64,000 nt of DNA from Pseudomonadota bacterium. GTDB lineage: Bacteria > Desulfobacterota > Desulfobulbia > Desulfobulbales > SURF-16. How positions within the stretch are numbered: the stretch's first letter is position 1; each line of letters starts with the position of its first letter. Of this stretch, positions 33,787 to 44,043 are shown piece by piece. The notes beneath the pieces are model-generated. The model searched no databases. It saw only the letters and a program-made list of their open reading frames with translations, and had not been told where the DNA came from. Both the position numbers and the translations under genes were made by a program. The stretch is from NCBI GenBank assembly GCA_018822545.1, contig JAHJKA010000055.1, forward strand, positions 1 to 64,000. The letters run 5' to 3'.

Positions 33787-34964
33787 AAAGCTCTCAGCAA
33801 AACCAAGGCCTTGAGGACTTGACGGTACTTCCTGGCCAACCAGTTGTTTTGATATTCCTTCAGCACCTGAACCAAATACCGACCACCCGGATATATTATC
33901 TGACCATGACACGCAATACTGGGGACACCGATCCGCTTAATAAGTTGAGGATCATCACCTGGGCGATTACGAACAGGTGAGGAATCAGCCGAGCCAAGGG
34001 TAACCGCCCGATACTCTTGCAACGCCAGAATCTGACTGCGTTCATTATAGCCACCGCCCGGCCAGCATAAAAACTCAGTCTGCCGTCCCAATTTCTCTGC
34101 AAAAACCTTTCTGGTCCCACCAAGCTCAAAGCCATATCTTGCCTGTTGTTCTTCCTCGCTTTCATATCTGCCGTTACTCTCCTTGCCCTGCCGCATTTTC
34201 TGCACCTGCTCGACAAGTTTCTGACGCCAATGTTGCTCGGCAAAAAAGGCTTCCCCTCCTTGTTTCGCCACAAAGCCTACCAGGCCCTTCTCTTCATCAG
34301 GATCAGGAAAATACCTTGTGGCGGCAAGGGACTTCTGGTGCTCATAGATCGGGGTGCCAAGGGGCACAGCTGACTTTTGCGGCTCGCGAAGATAAAATGG
34401 TTTCTGCTCGGGAAAAGCATTCCAATCAAGCCAGTAATAGCCATCATCAGGGTGGTGAAAATCGACGATTTCCGGGCCGGTTGGATACCAGGTATGGCTC
34501 ATGGCATGAGCCTCGACCTCAAGGGGGCCATGATCGGCAAGGGTCCGCAGTTCTGGCCAGGACATAAAGCCGCGCATTGGTAAATCTTCTTCCCGGCATT
34601 TTCCGGCCCAGACATCATCAAGGGAGGGCCGCACGGTTTCCTCAGGGTCCACAAAATCAGGATTAACAAAGACCGTACCCTTGCAACCATACTTCCTAAG
34701 CAGAGGCGCGACATAGGTCCAGTTGTCCAGATAGCCGTCATCAAAGGTCAACACCACCGAACGGCAGGGCAAGACATGTTCGCCAGCCACATGCCTGTAC
34801 AAATCGTTAAGATCAACAGTCGTGTAGCCTTCCTGGACCAACCAGCGCAGATGATCTTCAAAGATGTCTGCCGGTACCGTAAGGTAAGACCATTTCCAGT
34901 CAGGCATTTTAAGCCCCACCGAGTGGTACATGACCACAGGAATACCAAGCCGATTATCGCTCAT
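33774..34964 (-). CDS. Polysaccharide deacetylase (CE4 family)
   Basis: 396 residues. CE4 catalytic signatures: VVMYHSVG near the N-terminus, VVLTFDDGYLDNW with the Asp pair, and a zinc-type HxxxH in EAHAMSHTWY. The barrel is interrupted and extended by an insertion (about 160-290) and ends with a C-terminal helical region. No signal peptide, so a cytosolic or precursor-level role (removing acetyl groups from N-acetylhexosamines) is possible. It is last in the EPS synthesis operon, immediately after the CapK-like gene with no gap. Confidence 0.88.
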   Translation of the reverse strand: MSDNRLGIPVVMYHSVGLKMPDWKWSYLTVPADIFEDHLRWLVQEGYTTVDLNDLYRHVAGEHVLPCRSVVLTFDDGYLDNWTYVAPLLRKYGCKGTVFVNPDFVDPEETVRPSLDDVWAGKCREEDLPMRGFMSWPELRTLADHGPLEVEAHAMSHTWYPTGPEIVDFHHPDDGYYWLDWNAFPEQKPFYLREPQKSAVPLGTPIYEHQKSLAATRYFPDPDEEKGLVGFVAKQGGEAFFAEQHWRQKLVEQVQKMRQGKESNGRYESEEEQQARYGFELGGTRKVFAEKLGRQTEFLCWPGGGYNERSQILALQEYRAVTLGSADSSPVRNRPGDDPQLIKRIGVPSIACHGQIIYPGGRYLVQVLKEYQNNWLARKYRQVLKALVLLRAFIVG

Positions 34965-36302
34965 TTACGCACTCCGCACATTCTGCATTTCATTGACCAC
35001 ATAGCGGTGCTTACCTACTCTGGTTCGATCGATGCGTTCCACAACCAGCACCGAGAAGATCAGCTCATTCCCCATTTTGCCACGGAGAACAGTCCCGAGC
35101 TCAGCCTCAAGGTTGGCAGCCAGGGATTTTGCCTCCACTCCTGATTCGGCAACCACATGGAGGACAATCTTATTTTCAGCTTTCTGGACAAATTGGAAAG
35201 CCCGCACCCAGCCCTTGCCATCCATGAGGTGGGTGAAAAGGCTGGTATAAAATCTGCTCCCGTCTGCTCCCCTCAGAAAGTCACCTGAGCGGGCGACATT
35301 GAGATCCATGAGAGGGTACCCCCGCCCACAGGCACAACTCTCCACTCTTGGTCGTCCCAAATCTCCAATCTGATAGCGCAGCAGAGGCTGAGCATAATTA
35401 TAGAGAGGGGTGATGACAATTTCACTATCCCCGTCATTTCCATGTCCAGAACCCACAAATTCAATCCGGTTCCAGTCAATAAAAAGATGCATGCCGCCCT
35501 CAGGACATTCGCAGGCAACACACGGTGTTTCTCTGCTCCCATATTGATTATAGACTTTGCAACCAAACACCCTTTCAATGACCAGCCGCTGTTCCGGGTA
35601 AAGCACCTCGGCAGATGAAAAAACACCTTTTATACCTGTCGGCCGATAGCCTTCCGACTCGAGAAATCGGGCAAAATCAGCAAGCACCGAGGAGTACCCA
35701 TAGATAATGGTAGGCCGTAATTGTTTGGTCACCTGCCACCACTTGAAGAGATCTTTCTCCGTGTACTTATAAACCGGGACAGCAAAGGATCCGCCTAGTT
35801 TGGCACGCCACCGTTGCCATGGAGTTGGCGGCAAGGTCCTGTCATTGTTACCCCATAATTCAAGGCGAAGTTCTCCAGGCTGCCAGCCCGCCCAGCCAAA
35901 GACAAAATCCATCCAGGCCGCCATCCGTGTATAGAGAATATTGTCGGAAATAAACTGCACAGGCTTGCCGGTTGAGCCGCCGCTATGATTGACAAAACTT
36001 TGCTGCCCGTGGTCTGTTTCACTGACCAGATTCACATACTCTTGACGCAGGATGTCCTTGTCCAAGACAGGTAAGCGTACCCAATCCCCAGGAAAATCCA
36101 TGGCAGCCGGGTCAAGGCCCAAGGCCTGAAATTCTTTTTTATAGTAAGGCACATGACTCGCCGCATGGCAGGCAAGTTTTCTGGTCTGCACATCACTGGC
36201 CTCCTGCAATTGCGCCAAGGACAGCCACTGCTTGCGAGAAAGATCATCAATCACTCCGAGCCGTTGCCGACGCCGAACCTTATAAATCAGTGCAGAAAGC
36301 AT
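34965..36302 (-). CDS. CapK/phenylacetate-CoA-ligase-like adenylating enzyme
   Basis: 445 residues. The nucleotide-binding loop reads FVNHSGGSTGKPVQF (about 103-117), with YGSRETPCVACEC and the cysteine-containing LGRPRVESCACGRGYP further on, as in the CapK/PaaK-like proteins found in capsule and EPS loci. Such proteins are thought to activate an organic acid for transfer to the polymer or sugar. Substrate unknown. AGGAG lies ten bases before the ATG. Placed between a glycosyltransferase gene and a deacetylase gene; the four-cysteine stretch may bind zinc. Confidence 0.85.
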   Translation of the reverse strand: MLSALIYKVRRRQRLGVIDDLSRKQWLSLAQLQEASDVQTRKLACHAASHVPYYKKEFQALGLDPAAMDFPGDWVRLPVLDKDILRQEYVNLVSETDHGQQSFVNHSGGSTGKPVQFISDNILYTRMAAWMDFVFGWAGWQPGELRLELWGNNDRTLPPTPWQRWRAKLGGSFAVPVYKYTEKDLFKWWQVTKQLRPTIIYGYSSVLADFARFLESEGYRPTGIKGVFSSAEVLYPEQRLVIERVFGCKVYNQYGSRETPCVACECPEGGMHLFIDWNRIEFVGSGHGNDGDSEIVITPLYNYAQPLLRYQIGDLGRPRVESCACGRGYPLMDLNVARSGDFLRGADGSRFYTSLFTHLMDGKGWVRAFQFVQKAENKIVLHVVAESGVEAKSLAANLEAELGTVLRGKMGNELIFSVLVVERIDRTRVGKHRYVVNEMQNVRSA

Positions 36303-36345
36303 GCGTTTATTTCTCCTGTTTTATAATGCCGCAAATACCACCAAC

Positions 36346-37479
36346 CTATCGAATACCGGCATGCGCGGCCATGACCTGCTCATACAATTGACCGTAACGC
36401 TCAGCTGTCTGAGCCATGGAGTATTCAGCAACCACCTTCTGGCGATTTGCCGCCCCCATTTTGCTTGCCATGTCCGGTTGGGTCAATAAAACCGCAATCT
36501 TTGCCGCCAGGGCCTCCGGGTTTTCCGGATCCACCAACAACCCATTCACCCCATCCTGTACAACCTCAGGAATGCCGCCGACGCTGGTTGAAACCACCGG
36601 CAGTTGACAGGCCATGGCCTCCAGCAGAACCATAGGTAATCCCTCGCGGCGCGAAGAGAGGACAAAGAGATCAGCATGCGGCAAAAGGGCATCCACGTCT
36701 GTCCGGTTGCCAAGCAGGAATACCGCCTTCTGCAGATCCAGCTCACGGATTGTCTTCTCGAGCAATGGCCGCAACTCCCCTTCACCCACCAGGACCAGAC
36801 TGAGATTTATTTGTTTCTGCATGAGCAATTTCATGGCCCGCAGCAAGGTAACCTGATCCTTGGCCTCGGTAAGCCGGCCCACGGAAATCATTATTTTGCC
36901 ACCACCGGAGGACGGCAGAATCTTTTGACCGACTTTTTCTCTGTTTACGGGCCGAAAACGTTTTATATCAACCCCGTTTAAAATGACCTGAATTGCGCTG
37001 GCAGGAATATCAAGCTGCGTGACAAAATAATTTTTCAGATCTTCGGACACGGTGGTGAAATGCGCTACCTGCCTGGCCGCCCGGCGACAGGCCTCCTGCA
37101 AAGATGGCGTACGGGAGATGGAGAACTTGGCATGTTCGGTAAAAACGACGCCCTTAACACGCGACAGCCTCACCCCCTGGGCCACCCTTCTATAGAGAGG
37201 GATATGGTGAACATGGAGGACATCCACCTGTAATTTATTCAAAATCCTGGCCACAATGAACGGCCGCAGCAAAAAGGAAAGACGAGTCATATCAAAGCTA
37301 TGACAGGGCACACCGAGCCGGGATAACACCTCGGGCATGGCCCCTGATGAGCGGTACATAAAAAGCACCATAGGGTCAAAACGACTGCGATCGAGGTTAT
37401 TGCAGACATGGGCGGCAACCATTTCCGAGCCGCCAATTTGCGGTGAGTATATGAGGTGAGCAACACGACAGATCGGCAT
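36346..37479 (-). CDS. Glycosyltransferase family 4-like (GT-B fold)
   Basis: 377 residues. N-terminal acceptor region with YSPQIGGSEMVAAHVCNNL; C-terminal donor region with SVGRLTEAKDQVTLLRAM, LLGNRTDVDALLPHADLFVLSSRREGLPMVLLEAMA and GIPEVVQDGVNGLLV (ExxxxxxxE motif). Transfers a sugar from a nucleotide donor to the lipid-linked EPS repeat unit in the cytosol. ATG 37479 preceded by TGAGGT is better than the far upstream start at 37542, which would overlap the acyltransferase gene. Confidence 0.9.
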   Translation of the reverse strand: MPICRVAHLIYSPQIGGSEMVAAHVCNNLDRSRFDPMVLFMYRSSGAMPEVLSRLGVPCHSFDMTRLSFLLRPFIVARILNKLQVDVLHVHHIPLYRRVAQGVRLSRVKGVVFTEHAKFSISRTPSLQEACRRAARQVAHFTTVSEDLKNYFVTQLDIPASAIQVILNGVDIKRFRPVNREKVGQKILPSSGGGKIMISVGRLTEAKDQVTLLRAMKLLMQKQINLSLVLVGEGELRPLLEKTIRELDLQKAVFLLGNRTDVDALLPHADLFVLSSRREGLPMVLLEAMACQLPVVSTSVGGIPEVVQDGVNGLLVDPENPEALAAKIAVLLTQPDMASKMGAANRQKVVAEYSMAQTAERYGQLYEQVMAAHAGIR

Positions 37480-37519
37480 GGTAAACCTCAGGAGCAAACG
37501 TTGTCCGGAACAAAACTTT

Positions 37520-38326
37520 CTAAGAAAGAGCCAGATCAGCATGGACCTTCAGGTACTGCTGATAGCGATCCTCCCCCACGATATCTTTGATTTCTTCGGG
37601 AATCGGCAGTTTCCTGACAATGCGCATCGGATTCCCCGCCACCTGACAGAAGGGGGGGACATCATGACTGATATGGGTGCCGATCCGGGCTACCACCCCG
37701 TCACCAATGGTTACCCCGGGATAGACAACTGTTTCCAAGGGGAGAAAACAAAAATCACCAATCGTAATGGGCCGGATGCTTTCCGGTGTGGGCAAACCAC
37801 CACTTGGCTTCAGCCGGCTCACAACATCATCAATGGGATGGCCAGGATTATCGGTAATAATCTTCGAGACTATCAGGCAGTGGCGGCCAATGGTTATCTT
37901 TTTCCCTACCCGCAAACGAACCTGTGGCCCAATATAGGTACTGTCGCCAACCACCAGTTCAGGGTTATCCAGCACCTTAAGACCTGCAAATATCGTATTA
38001 TCAAAAATACGCACATTGTCGCCGAGAGTCACCCGCAGAGGACCTTTAATGGTTGCCGAGCCATTACCTGCATATTCCATATGGAGATTCTTACCCACTG
38101 ACACACATTGCGACTTGAACATGGGCTCATAATAAACGATTCTCCAGAAATTATGCCAAAGGGCTCTGCGTAACACCCTTTCATTGTAAAGGAATGAATA
38201 CAGCTTCCGGTTATACGGCATGGGAAATCCCCGCATGGCATGAATGCCCCTATAGATCTTGTCATAAAATGGGGATTCCCTTTTACTGATCTTCAGTCGC
38301 ATTCTTGCAAAAAAACCGTCCGTCAT
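37520..38326 (-). CDS. Left-handed beta-helix acyltransferase (hexapeptide-repeat)
   Basis: 268 residues. Hexapeptide repeats run from about residue 85 to 240 (LRVTLGDNVRIFDNTIFAG, VVGDSTYIGPQVRLRVGKKI, ITIGDFCFLPLETVVYPGVT, IGDGVVARIGTHI), as in LbH O-acetyltransferases of the WcaF/NodL group. Acetyl-CoA or similar would be used to acylate a sugar of the repeat unit. GGAG lies six bases before the ATG. No membrane segments. Confidence 0.87.
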   Translation of the reverse strand: MTDGFFARMRLKISKRESPFYDKIYRGIHAMRGFPMPYNRKLYSFLYNERVLRRALWHNFWRIVYYEPMFKSQCVSVGKNLHMEYAGNGSATIKGPLRVTLGDNVRIFDNTIFAGLKVLDNPELVVGDSTYIGPQVRLRVGKKITIGRHCLIVSKIITDNPGHPIDDVVSRLKPSGGLPTPESIRPITIGDFCFLPLETVVYPGVTIGDGVVARIGTHISHDVPPFCQVAGNPMRIVRKLPIPEEIKDIVGEDRYQQYLKVHADLALS

Positions 38327-38365
38327 AAATCACTCCATTCTGGTGGAATATTCTGCCATTAAAAG

Positions 38366-39205
38366 TTAGCGTATCTGCCAATAGTCGAGGAGATCACGAT
38401 TCATAATTCCTGACATTTTTTCGATATCAGGAAGGCAGGTATCCACCAGCCCTGCCCAGGTTGCCTCAGACATAACAGGGAATTCTTCTGGCCCAGCCTT
38501 TTTCAGGAGAGCATTTTTCACCAGTTTACTTTTTGAAAGGCTGTTTGCCAGCAAGCTCAAGTTGTTCTCTTTCATCCAGTGCGACACATTTCTCAGCTTG
38601 ATAAACAGTTCATAGGAACGGGGTTTTTTTGACTCATTCACCTTTTTGTCTGAAAATTGAGGAAAAATATCTTCCTTAACCCCAAGAAACGCATAAATCT
38701 GCGCAAGAATATCACGGGGCTCTTTCACCAACTCCTCAAAAAGGCAGATATAAACCTGCTCTGCCGAAAACAACTCAAGATATTTTTCAATGAATTTACT
38801 GTAGAGACTAATTTCTATGGCAAGAGGATGATCAACTAAGAATCTGTCAAAATCATACCTGTAACCTGTGAACATGACGAAATGTTTATATTGTGAATAG
38901 ATTCGGACAACCGGACTCCGCAGGATAAAAATCAATTTCACATCCGGCACGAGTTTCTTCATTCTCTCCGGACATTCTTTATGGTGAAAATAGGTGGGAG
39001 AAATGTCACCGGCAATCATCCCCTCCCGGCAGTCTGAGAAAAAATCGTTATACCAACCCACCCCATTGGCAAAATTATTATTAAAAAAATCGAGTTCTTT
39101 CATCTTTTCATACAAAAAGATGTGGGGGTGCTGCTTCAACCACTCATAAAGTTGCGTCGTGCCGCACTTTATCGGTCCAGGACATATAAAATCAGGTAAG
39201 CGCAT
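38366..39205 (-). CDS. Sulfotransferase (PAPS-dependent), copy 1
   Basis: 279 residues. The PAPS 5'-phosphosulfate loop is PGPIKCGTTQLYEWL (residues 8-22), and the 3'-phosphate site LIFILRSPVVRIYSQYKHF follows around residue 90-108 with the conserved Arg and Ser. This layout is that of heparan-type carbohydrate sulfotransferases. It would transfer sulfate to an EPS sugar in the cytosol. First of three different sulfotransferases in this operon. Confidence 0.88.
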   Translation of the reverse strand: MRLPDFICPGPIKCGTTQLYEWLKQHPHIFLYEKMKELDFFNNNFANGVGWYNDFFSDCREGMIAGDISPTYFHHKECPERMKKLVPDVKLIFILRSPVVRIYSQYKHFVMFTGYRYDFDRFLVDHPLAIEISLYSKFIEKYLELFSAEQVYICLFEELVKEPRDILAQIYAFLGVKEDIFPQFSDKKVNESKKPRSYELFIKLRNVSHWMKENNLSLLANSLSKSKLVKNALLKKAGPEEFPVMSEATWAGLVDTCLPDIEKMSGIMNRDLLDYWQIR

Positions 39206-39257
39206 AACGTCTAGTTCCTTTTGCCTCTTCTTTTCCTAAAAACCTCATGTCTTCATA

Positions 39258-40739
39258 TCAATTTGGCCCCGATCTTCCCTTCCATGAAGGAATCAGAGCC
39301 GTTGCCCGTTGGGCAAGACGAAACTGTGGGAAGAAACCAAGGGCGGTGAGAACGCCTAGAAAACAAACCATCACCAAAACTTTACCGGCCACATCACTGA
39401 TCAGGTAGCCGGTATCCAGAAAAAACATGATGGTTGCAGCTGCCCCGCCCACAACCATAAGCTGAAGAATTCTTCGCCACTCAAAGGCAATGGCGATAGA
39501 CCGTCTGGCAACAACCACGTTGAGCAAAAAAAACAGCCCAAAAGAAATCAGGGTGGAGACAGCGGCCCCATGGGCGCCGTATGCGGGAATCAGCATGATA
39601 TTCCCCCAGACATTGCATAGAAAAGTAAGGCCAACCAGTACTGAGAAAATGCCTGTCTTGTGATGCACAAAGAGGCCGACATTTACCACGGAACAGAGGG
39701 CAAAAAGGACGTAACCCCAGGCTACCAGAGCAACGAGGGAATATGCCGACCAGTATTCCCGGGCGGTCAGAATATGAACGATTTCTTTTGCCATACCGCC
39801 AATTGCCAAAGCAACGCTGGATGCGGCCACCAGAAGGAAGGTAAACATCTGGCCATATCTTTGGGCCGCATTCTCCTGTTTTGCAATAACAAAACGCTTT
39901 GGCTCCCATATCAACATAAATGGCCCGCTCACCAATATACTCACCAGCATCCCGAATTTGTAGCCAATGGCATACAGTCCTGTTTCCTCCAAGCCGACCA
40001 TGTGTTGCAGAAAAAAACGGTCGGCTGAGTGCAACGCCACCATGGTTACCGCCGCTGGCACCAAAGGCAAGGAATAGGCGAGCATTTTTTTGATCAGTCC
40101 CCAGTCGACACTCAGACCAATACGCTTTACAAAAGGCGGCAAAAGAAACAGCGTAATGACAAAAAAGATTGAGGTCTGGGCAACAAACATTCCCCAGATC
40201 CCCCACCCCAGACCGGCAACCAAAAGTATACTTAACAAGCCAACTCCGAGGCGCTGACAGACCTCCCAGAGGGCAAAGCGGCGCGATTGATCCCTGACCC
40301 GCATTTCGGTCATGACGATGGTCACGATCAGGGAAAGTTGCCCTTCCGCAAGAACAAGACGTAACAGATTGGCATCTCCATGCATATCAAGCAGTCCTGT
40401 AAAAAAAGAGGCCTGCAGATAGAGGGGTAGAAAAAGCACACTCGGCACCACCAGGGTTAACAACATGGCACTGCTCAGCACCAGTCGCTCACTCACCTTA
40501 TTTTTTTCACTTGCCCAAAATTTATATACGGTCACAGGAAGTTGCAGGCCCATAATCAAGACCGCCACATCCATAATAATCGCAAAGATACTCAGCTTTC
40601 CGTAATCTGCCGGGGCTAGATAGACTGTATAGATGGGCAACAAGAGAATTTGCAGTGAACGTGCCGCCATCCTCCCCAGCCAGTAGATCATGGCATGATG
40701 AAAAAAACTTTTTTCCCGTTTTGCCTTTTCCATCACCAC
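39258..40739 (-). CDS. Lipid-linked oligosaccharide flippase (Wzx-like)
   Basis: 493 residues with about 12-14 predicted membrane helices and the MOP/polysaccharide-synthase pattern (starting MIYWLGRMAARSLQILLLPI). It would flip undecaprenyl-linked repeat units to the periplasm. The start is GTG at 40739, immediately after the Wzy stop codon, with GAGG eight bases before; a GTG and an ATG follow within two codons. Confidence 0.88.
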   Translation of the reverse strand: MVMEKAKREKSFFHHAMIYWLGRMAARSLQILLLPIYTVYLAPADYGKLSIFAIIMDVAVLIMGLQLPVTVYKFWASEKNKVSERLVLSSAMLLTLVVPSVLFLPLYLQASFFTGLLDMHGDANLLRLVLAEGQLSLIVTIVMTEMRVRDQSRRFALWEVCQRLGVGLLSILLVAGLGWGIWGMFVAQTSIFFVITLFLLPPFVKRIGLSVDWGLIKKMLAYSLPLVPAAVTMVALHSADRFFLQHMVGLEETGLYAIGYKFGMLVSILVSGPFMLIWEPKRFVIAKQENAAQRYGQMFTFLLVAASSVALAIGGMAKEIVHILTAREYWSAYSLVALVAWGYVLFALCSVVNVGLFVHHKTGIFSVLVGLTFLCNVWGNIMLIPAYGAHGAAVSTLISFGLFFLLNVVVARRSIAIAFEWRRILQLMVVGGAAATIMFFLDTGYLISDVAGKVLVMVCFLGVLTALGFFPQFRLAQRATALIPSWKGRSGPN

Positions 40740-42002
40740 CTATATAACCTCACCTTTTTCCGAGGATATTTTGACCAATCCCTCGGAGAGAAGCAAAAGT
40801 ATCGGCACCATAAGAGAATAGGCCTGGGAGAGAAAGAAAGCGGCAACCATATAGGTGATCAGGGCAACTCGTGTACAGACCGCCAACAGTTCCATGGCCT
40901 TCTGGTCACCACTCACCTGAAATTGAGCCAAGGCCAAGCTGCAGTTTCGCCAGATGAGCCTAAGCAGCAGCAGATAAAGGATTAGTCCGCCCAACCCCAA
41001 CTCCAGAGCAACCTGGAGATAGGAATTGTGCAGGGCGCGCCAACGACCATACTCTTCACCCATGGCCGTAATGGAGTTTGTCACCCCGACGCCGGTTATG
41101 GGATTTGCAACCACTAATTGAATACTGCTGAGCCACAGACTCAGGCGACCAACCCCACCCTCCTCCACATTGACAACATTGTAATCCTCACCGCTCAACA
41201 CCTCCTGCCAGCGCCCTTTAACCGTTTCCGCAGCTGGGCTCATGACAAAAAAAACTAGCAGGGCCACCACAAAAAAACGCTGCCAGGGTTTAAGGTTCTT
41301 CCCGGTGCTGAAAAAAAGGAGGGCAGAAGCTACCCCGAGGGCCAGCAGGCCGCCACGGGAACCCGTACTCACAACACCCAGAACCTGACAGACAAGCATT
41401 CCACCCCAGAACATCTTTCCCTTCAACCTGGCCTGCAAAAAACAAAACAGGGTCAACGGAATAATAACAGCTATAATCATGGCTATATCATTGGGATCAT
41501 ATGTGGCCCCCACGCTGAGCCTCTGCAGATCGATACTCCTGTAACGAACGACAGAATCGACAAAAAGCATAGCCGTAACCAGCGACCCGGCCGCCAAGGA
41601 AACAACAACTACAATTTTTTTAAGTTGGTCAGACCGCTGGACAACAGGAAGCCAGAAGAAAAAAAGCACTGCATTGATAAGCAGGATAGTACGCCACCCC
41701 TTAAAGGCCATCCGGGGCCAGTCAGAAAAAAGAATAACCGCAAAGCCCAAAAAGAGAAAAAGCAGCATCAATTTCCCACCGGCAAACTTTCCCTCCCTTA
41801 TTGTCTGAGGACCACCGACAGCAAAAAAGGAGACACCAGTCAAGGCGACACTGATAAGGCCAAGCCGGGTGCCAGCCAAAACAGGAAACACCTCAGCGGG
41901 CCTTGCCACAACAACAAAGAGTGAAAGACAGACACACCAGAAATAGAAAAAATTCGCCCGTGGCACAAGCACAGTCTGTTCCGCATGGGTTTGCATATCC
42001 AA
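40740..42002 (-). CDS. O-antigen ligase/polymerase-family membrane protein (Wzy-like)
   Basis: 420 residues with about 11 membrane helices and a large periplasmic loop (about 255-315) containing GRLSLWLSSIQLV, ITGVGVTNSI and RALHNSYLQVALELGLGG, the O-antigen ligase/polymerase signature. In this locus it most likely polymerises the repeat units (Wzy) rather than ligating to lipid A. Adjacent to Wzx with no spacing. Confidence 0.87.
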   Translation of the reverse strand: MDMQTHAEQTVLVPRANFFYFWCVCLSLFVVVARPAEVFPVLAGTRLGLISVALTGVSFFAVGGPQTIREGKFAGGKLMLLFLFLGFAVILFSDWPRMAFKGWRTILLINAVLFFFWLPVVQRSDQLKKIVVVVSLAAGSLVTAMLFVDSVVRYRSIDLQRLSVGATYDPNDIAMIIAVIIPLTLFCFLQARLKGKMFWGGMLVCQVLGVVSTGSRGGLLALGVASALLFFSTGKNLKPWQRFFVVALLVFFVMSPAAETVKGRWQEVLSGEDYNVVNVEEGGVGRLSLWLSSIQLVVANPITGVGVTNSITAMGEEYGRWRALHNSYLQVALELGLGGLILYLLLLRLIWRNCSLALAQFQVSGDQKAMELLAVCTRVALITYMVAAFFLSQAYSLMVPILLLLSEGLVKISSEKGEVI

Positions 42003-42027
42003 TCAATCCGTTACTGGTAAAGGTTAG

Positions 42028-42948
42028 CTACTTGGCAGACTGAGAACGGGTGGACCGACTCAGTATATTGCCACCCTCATTGCCAACTGGCCCTAAGGCC
42101 TGAAAACATCCTTCAATTTTTTTTACATAAAACGCCTTCATCACCGTCCGCAGTGTGGCCGCCACCAGGCCAAGCAGTAACCGCCCACCCACCTGATTGC
42201 CGGCAAATTTCGCTCTGCAGCGCTCTGCAAAAGTATTGTCCTGTTTATCCTGGCCAGCCAAGACCCCCCCAAAAATCTTGGCAAGTTGCTCTTCCTGCCA
42301 GCGGATTCTGGCCAGATATTTCCAGTAATCCGACAACTGGGGCGGTTCATAGAAAACGCGGTGTCTGATAATGTGAAAGTGCTCCTTGGCCACCAGCAAT
42401 TGCAGAAAGGTGTCATCAGCCGTCACCCCGTTCGGGATGCCGGAAATATTCCTCTTGGCAAATTCCCTGGCCAGAGAGGGCCGATGGACCGCATACAGAC
42501 CGCCGGCCAGAAAATCCTGTTTCAGCGGAATCTGGAGAAAACCGGTAAAACGTTGACCCAGGCCGAGTCCTCGAAATCTTGGCCAGAAAGAACAACCGAC
42601 CAAGGTGGCTGTTCTTGGCTCACTGCTGAGAAGGCGAGACAAGGCCTCAATGGCCCCTGCTTCCGGCACCACGTCGCCATCCGAAAAAACAAGGATGGCA
42701 TGCCGGTTTTCCGTAAAGGCGGCATTCCAGGCCTTGACTTTTGACGGCTGGCTCAACTCCCTGAGCTCCAGGTTGGGCAGGCTCTGACAGAGGTCGCGGA
42801 CGATGTCGGCAGTGCTGTCGGTGCAACCATTGGCGTAGACCTTGATTTCACACGCCAGGCCCTGACAGTTTTCGGCAATGGCCCGCACGGTTTCGGCTAT
42901 ATGCTTCTGCTCGTTATGGGCAAGAATGCAGACACAAAGATCGTTCAC
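42028..42948 (-). CDS. Glycosyltransferase family 2, copy 1
   Basis: 306 residues. GT-A fold: VCILAHNEQKHIAETV at the N-terminus, YANGCTDSTADI nucleotide-binding Asp segment and VFSDGDVVPEAGAIEAL as the DxD metal site. Transfers a sugar in the cytosol, probably to the lipid-linked chain. The start overlaps the stop of the upstream sulfotransferase by four bases (ATGA), so translation is coupled. Confidence 0.88.
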   Translation of the reverse strand: MNDLCVCILAHNEQKHIAETVRAIAENCQGLACEIKVYANGCTDSTADIVRDLCQSLPNLELRELSQPSKVKAWNAAFTENRHAILVFSDGDVVPEAGAIEALSRLLSSEPRTATLVGCSFWPRFRGLGLGQRFTGFLQIPLKQDFLAGGLYAVHRPSLAREFAKRNISGIPNGVTADDTFLQLLVAKEHFHIIRHRVFYEPPQLSDYWKYLARIRWQEEQLAKIFGGVLAGQDKQDNTFAERCRAKFAGNQVGGRLLLGLVAATLRTVMKAFYVKKIEGCFQALGPVGNEGGNILSRSTRSQSAK

Positions 42949-43985
42949 ACCGACTCCTCTAAAGCTTTATCCCCTTTACCACAACCTCTCTCCAGATTCT
43001 GGCGCACTGGTGATTGACTGTAAAGCCTTTCGTAATCAGGCTCCGGTCCTTCACTGTAGAAATCCAGACCAAAGCCCTTGACTACCTTAAGAATTCTAGT
43101 GCTTTGCTCCAACGAAAAATATCTCTGCCAGCCTTTGAGTGGATCACCGCCCTTCGACACCTGGGAAAAAGAGGCCGTGGTCATACTCGGCTTTTCCAGT
43201 CGAGCCTTTGCCTCATCAGGCAACGGCAGTCCCCAGGTCACGAAAAGTTTCGTCAGTTCATCAAGGCCGTCACGCACCAAACGCTCATAGCACACAAGGT
43301 GAAAAGGTAAGGGAGGCTCGACGGTGAGCGCCGCGTAATACTCCATGCACCAGGAAACGGCGATATACTCTTCCACACTGCCAAGGCCTTCGCACACCCC
43401 TTGCAAATGAGGATAGACCCGAAAAAATTCATGATCAGCCGGGGCTTTAGTCGGTCGGGGCCAGCCCTTTTGCAGGTAAGAGGCGATACAGGCACAGGGA
43501 TGGCGGATAATCAAAGCGGGCGGCCGTATCGGGAAGGTGTGAGCCAGCCAGTCGAGCAGCATATTGGCCCGTACAAACTTGACGATCCACAAACGGGTAT
43601 GGCAGGCCTGCACCAGGGAAACATGGGACATAGTCCAGGAATTGCGGAGTTTGCCAAGGAGGATCTTCTGGAGAAACTTTTCACCCTCCGGCCAGTCCGT
43701 TCCCCGGGCAACCATGGTCTCCCACTTGAAACCGGCCCGTCTGGCTTGGGGAACCTGGCCAAGATGGAGTGGCTCAAAAAGAATGGAACTACCCGGCACC
43801 ATATTCACCAACTCAGCCAGCCAGGTGGTCCCTGCCCGAGGAGCACCTGCAATGACCAGGGTATCTTCCATACGGTAGTCACTGGGGGCATAAAATTTGA
43901 GCAGAAGCGGCACAAGGATACCATGCAGCCGCAGATCAAGCAGATTAAGGAGTTTATGCTGTGAAATCCTGCCAAACACTTTCAT
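42945..43985 (-). CDS. Sulfotransferase (PAPS-dependent), copy 2
   Basis: 346 residues. PAPS-binding loop VIAGAPRAGTTWLAELV (about 45-61) and a 3'-phosphate Arg-Ser-type segment near ALIIRHPCACIASYLQ. Longer than copy 1 and clearly distinct in sequence, so it probably sulfates a different site or sugar. Coupled to the following glycosyltransferase. Confidence 0.87.
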   Translation of the reverse strand: MKVFGRISQHKLLNLLDLRLHGILVPLLLKFYAPSDYRMEDTLVIAGAPRAGTTWLAELVNMVPGSSILFEPLHLGQVPQARRAGFKWETMVARGTDWPEGEKFLQKILLGKLRNSWTMSHVSLVQACHTRLWIVKFVRANMLLDWLAHTFPIRPPALIIRHPCACIASYLQKGWPRPTKAPADHEFFRVYPHLQGVCEGLGSVEEYIAVSWCMEYYAALTVEPPLPFHLVCYERLVRDGLDELTKLFVTWGLPLPDEAKARLEKPSMTTASFSQVSKGGDPLKGWQRYFSLEQSTRILKVVKGFGLDFYSEGPEPDYERLYSQSPVRQNLERGCGKGDKALEESV

Positions 43986-44043
43986 TTTCTTATCCCAATG
44001 ATCATTTTACAAATATGAAAAAGCGTGGAAGAACCAAACCATT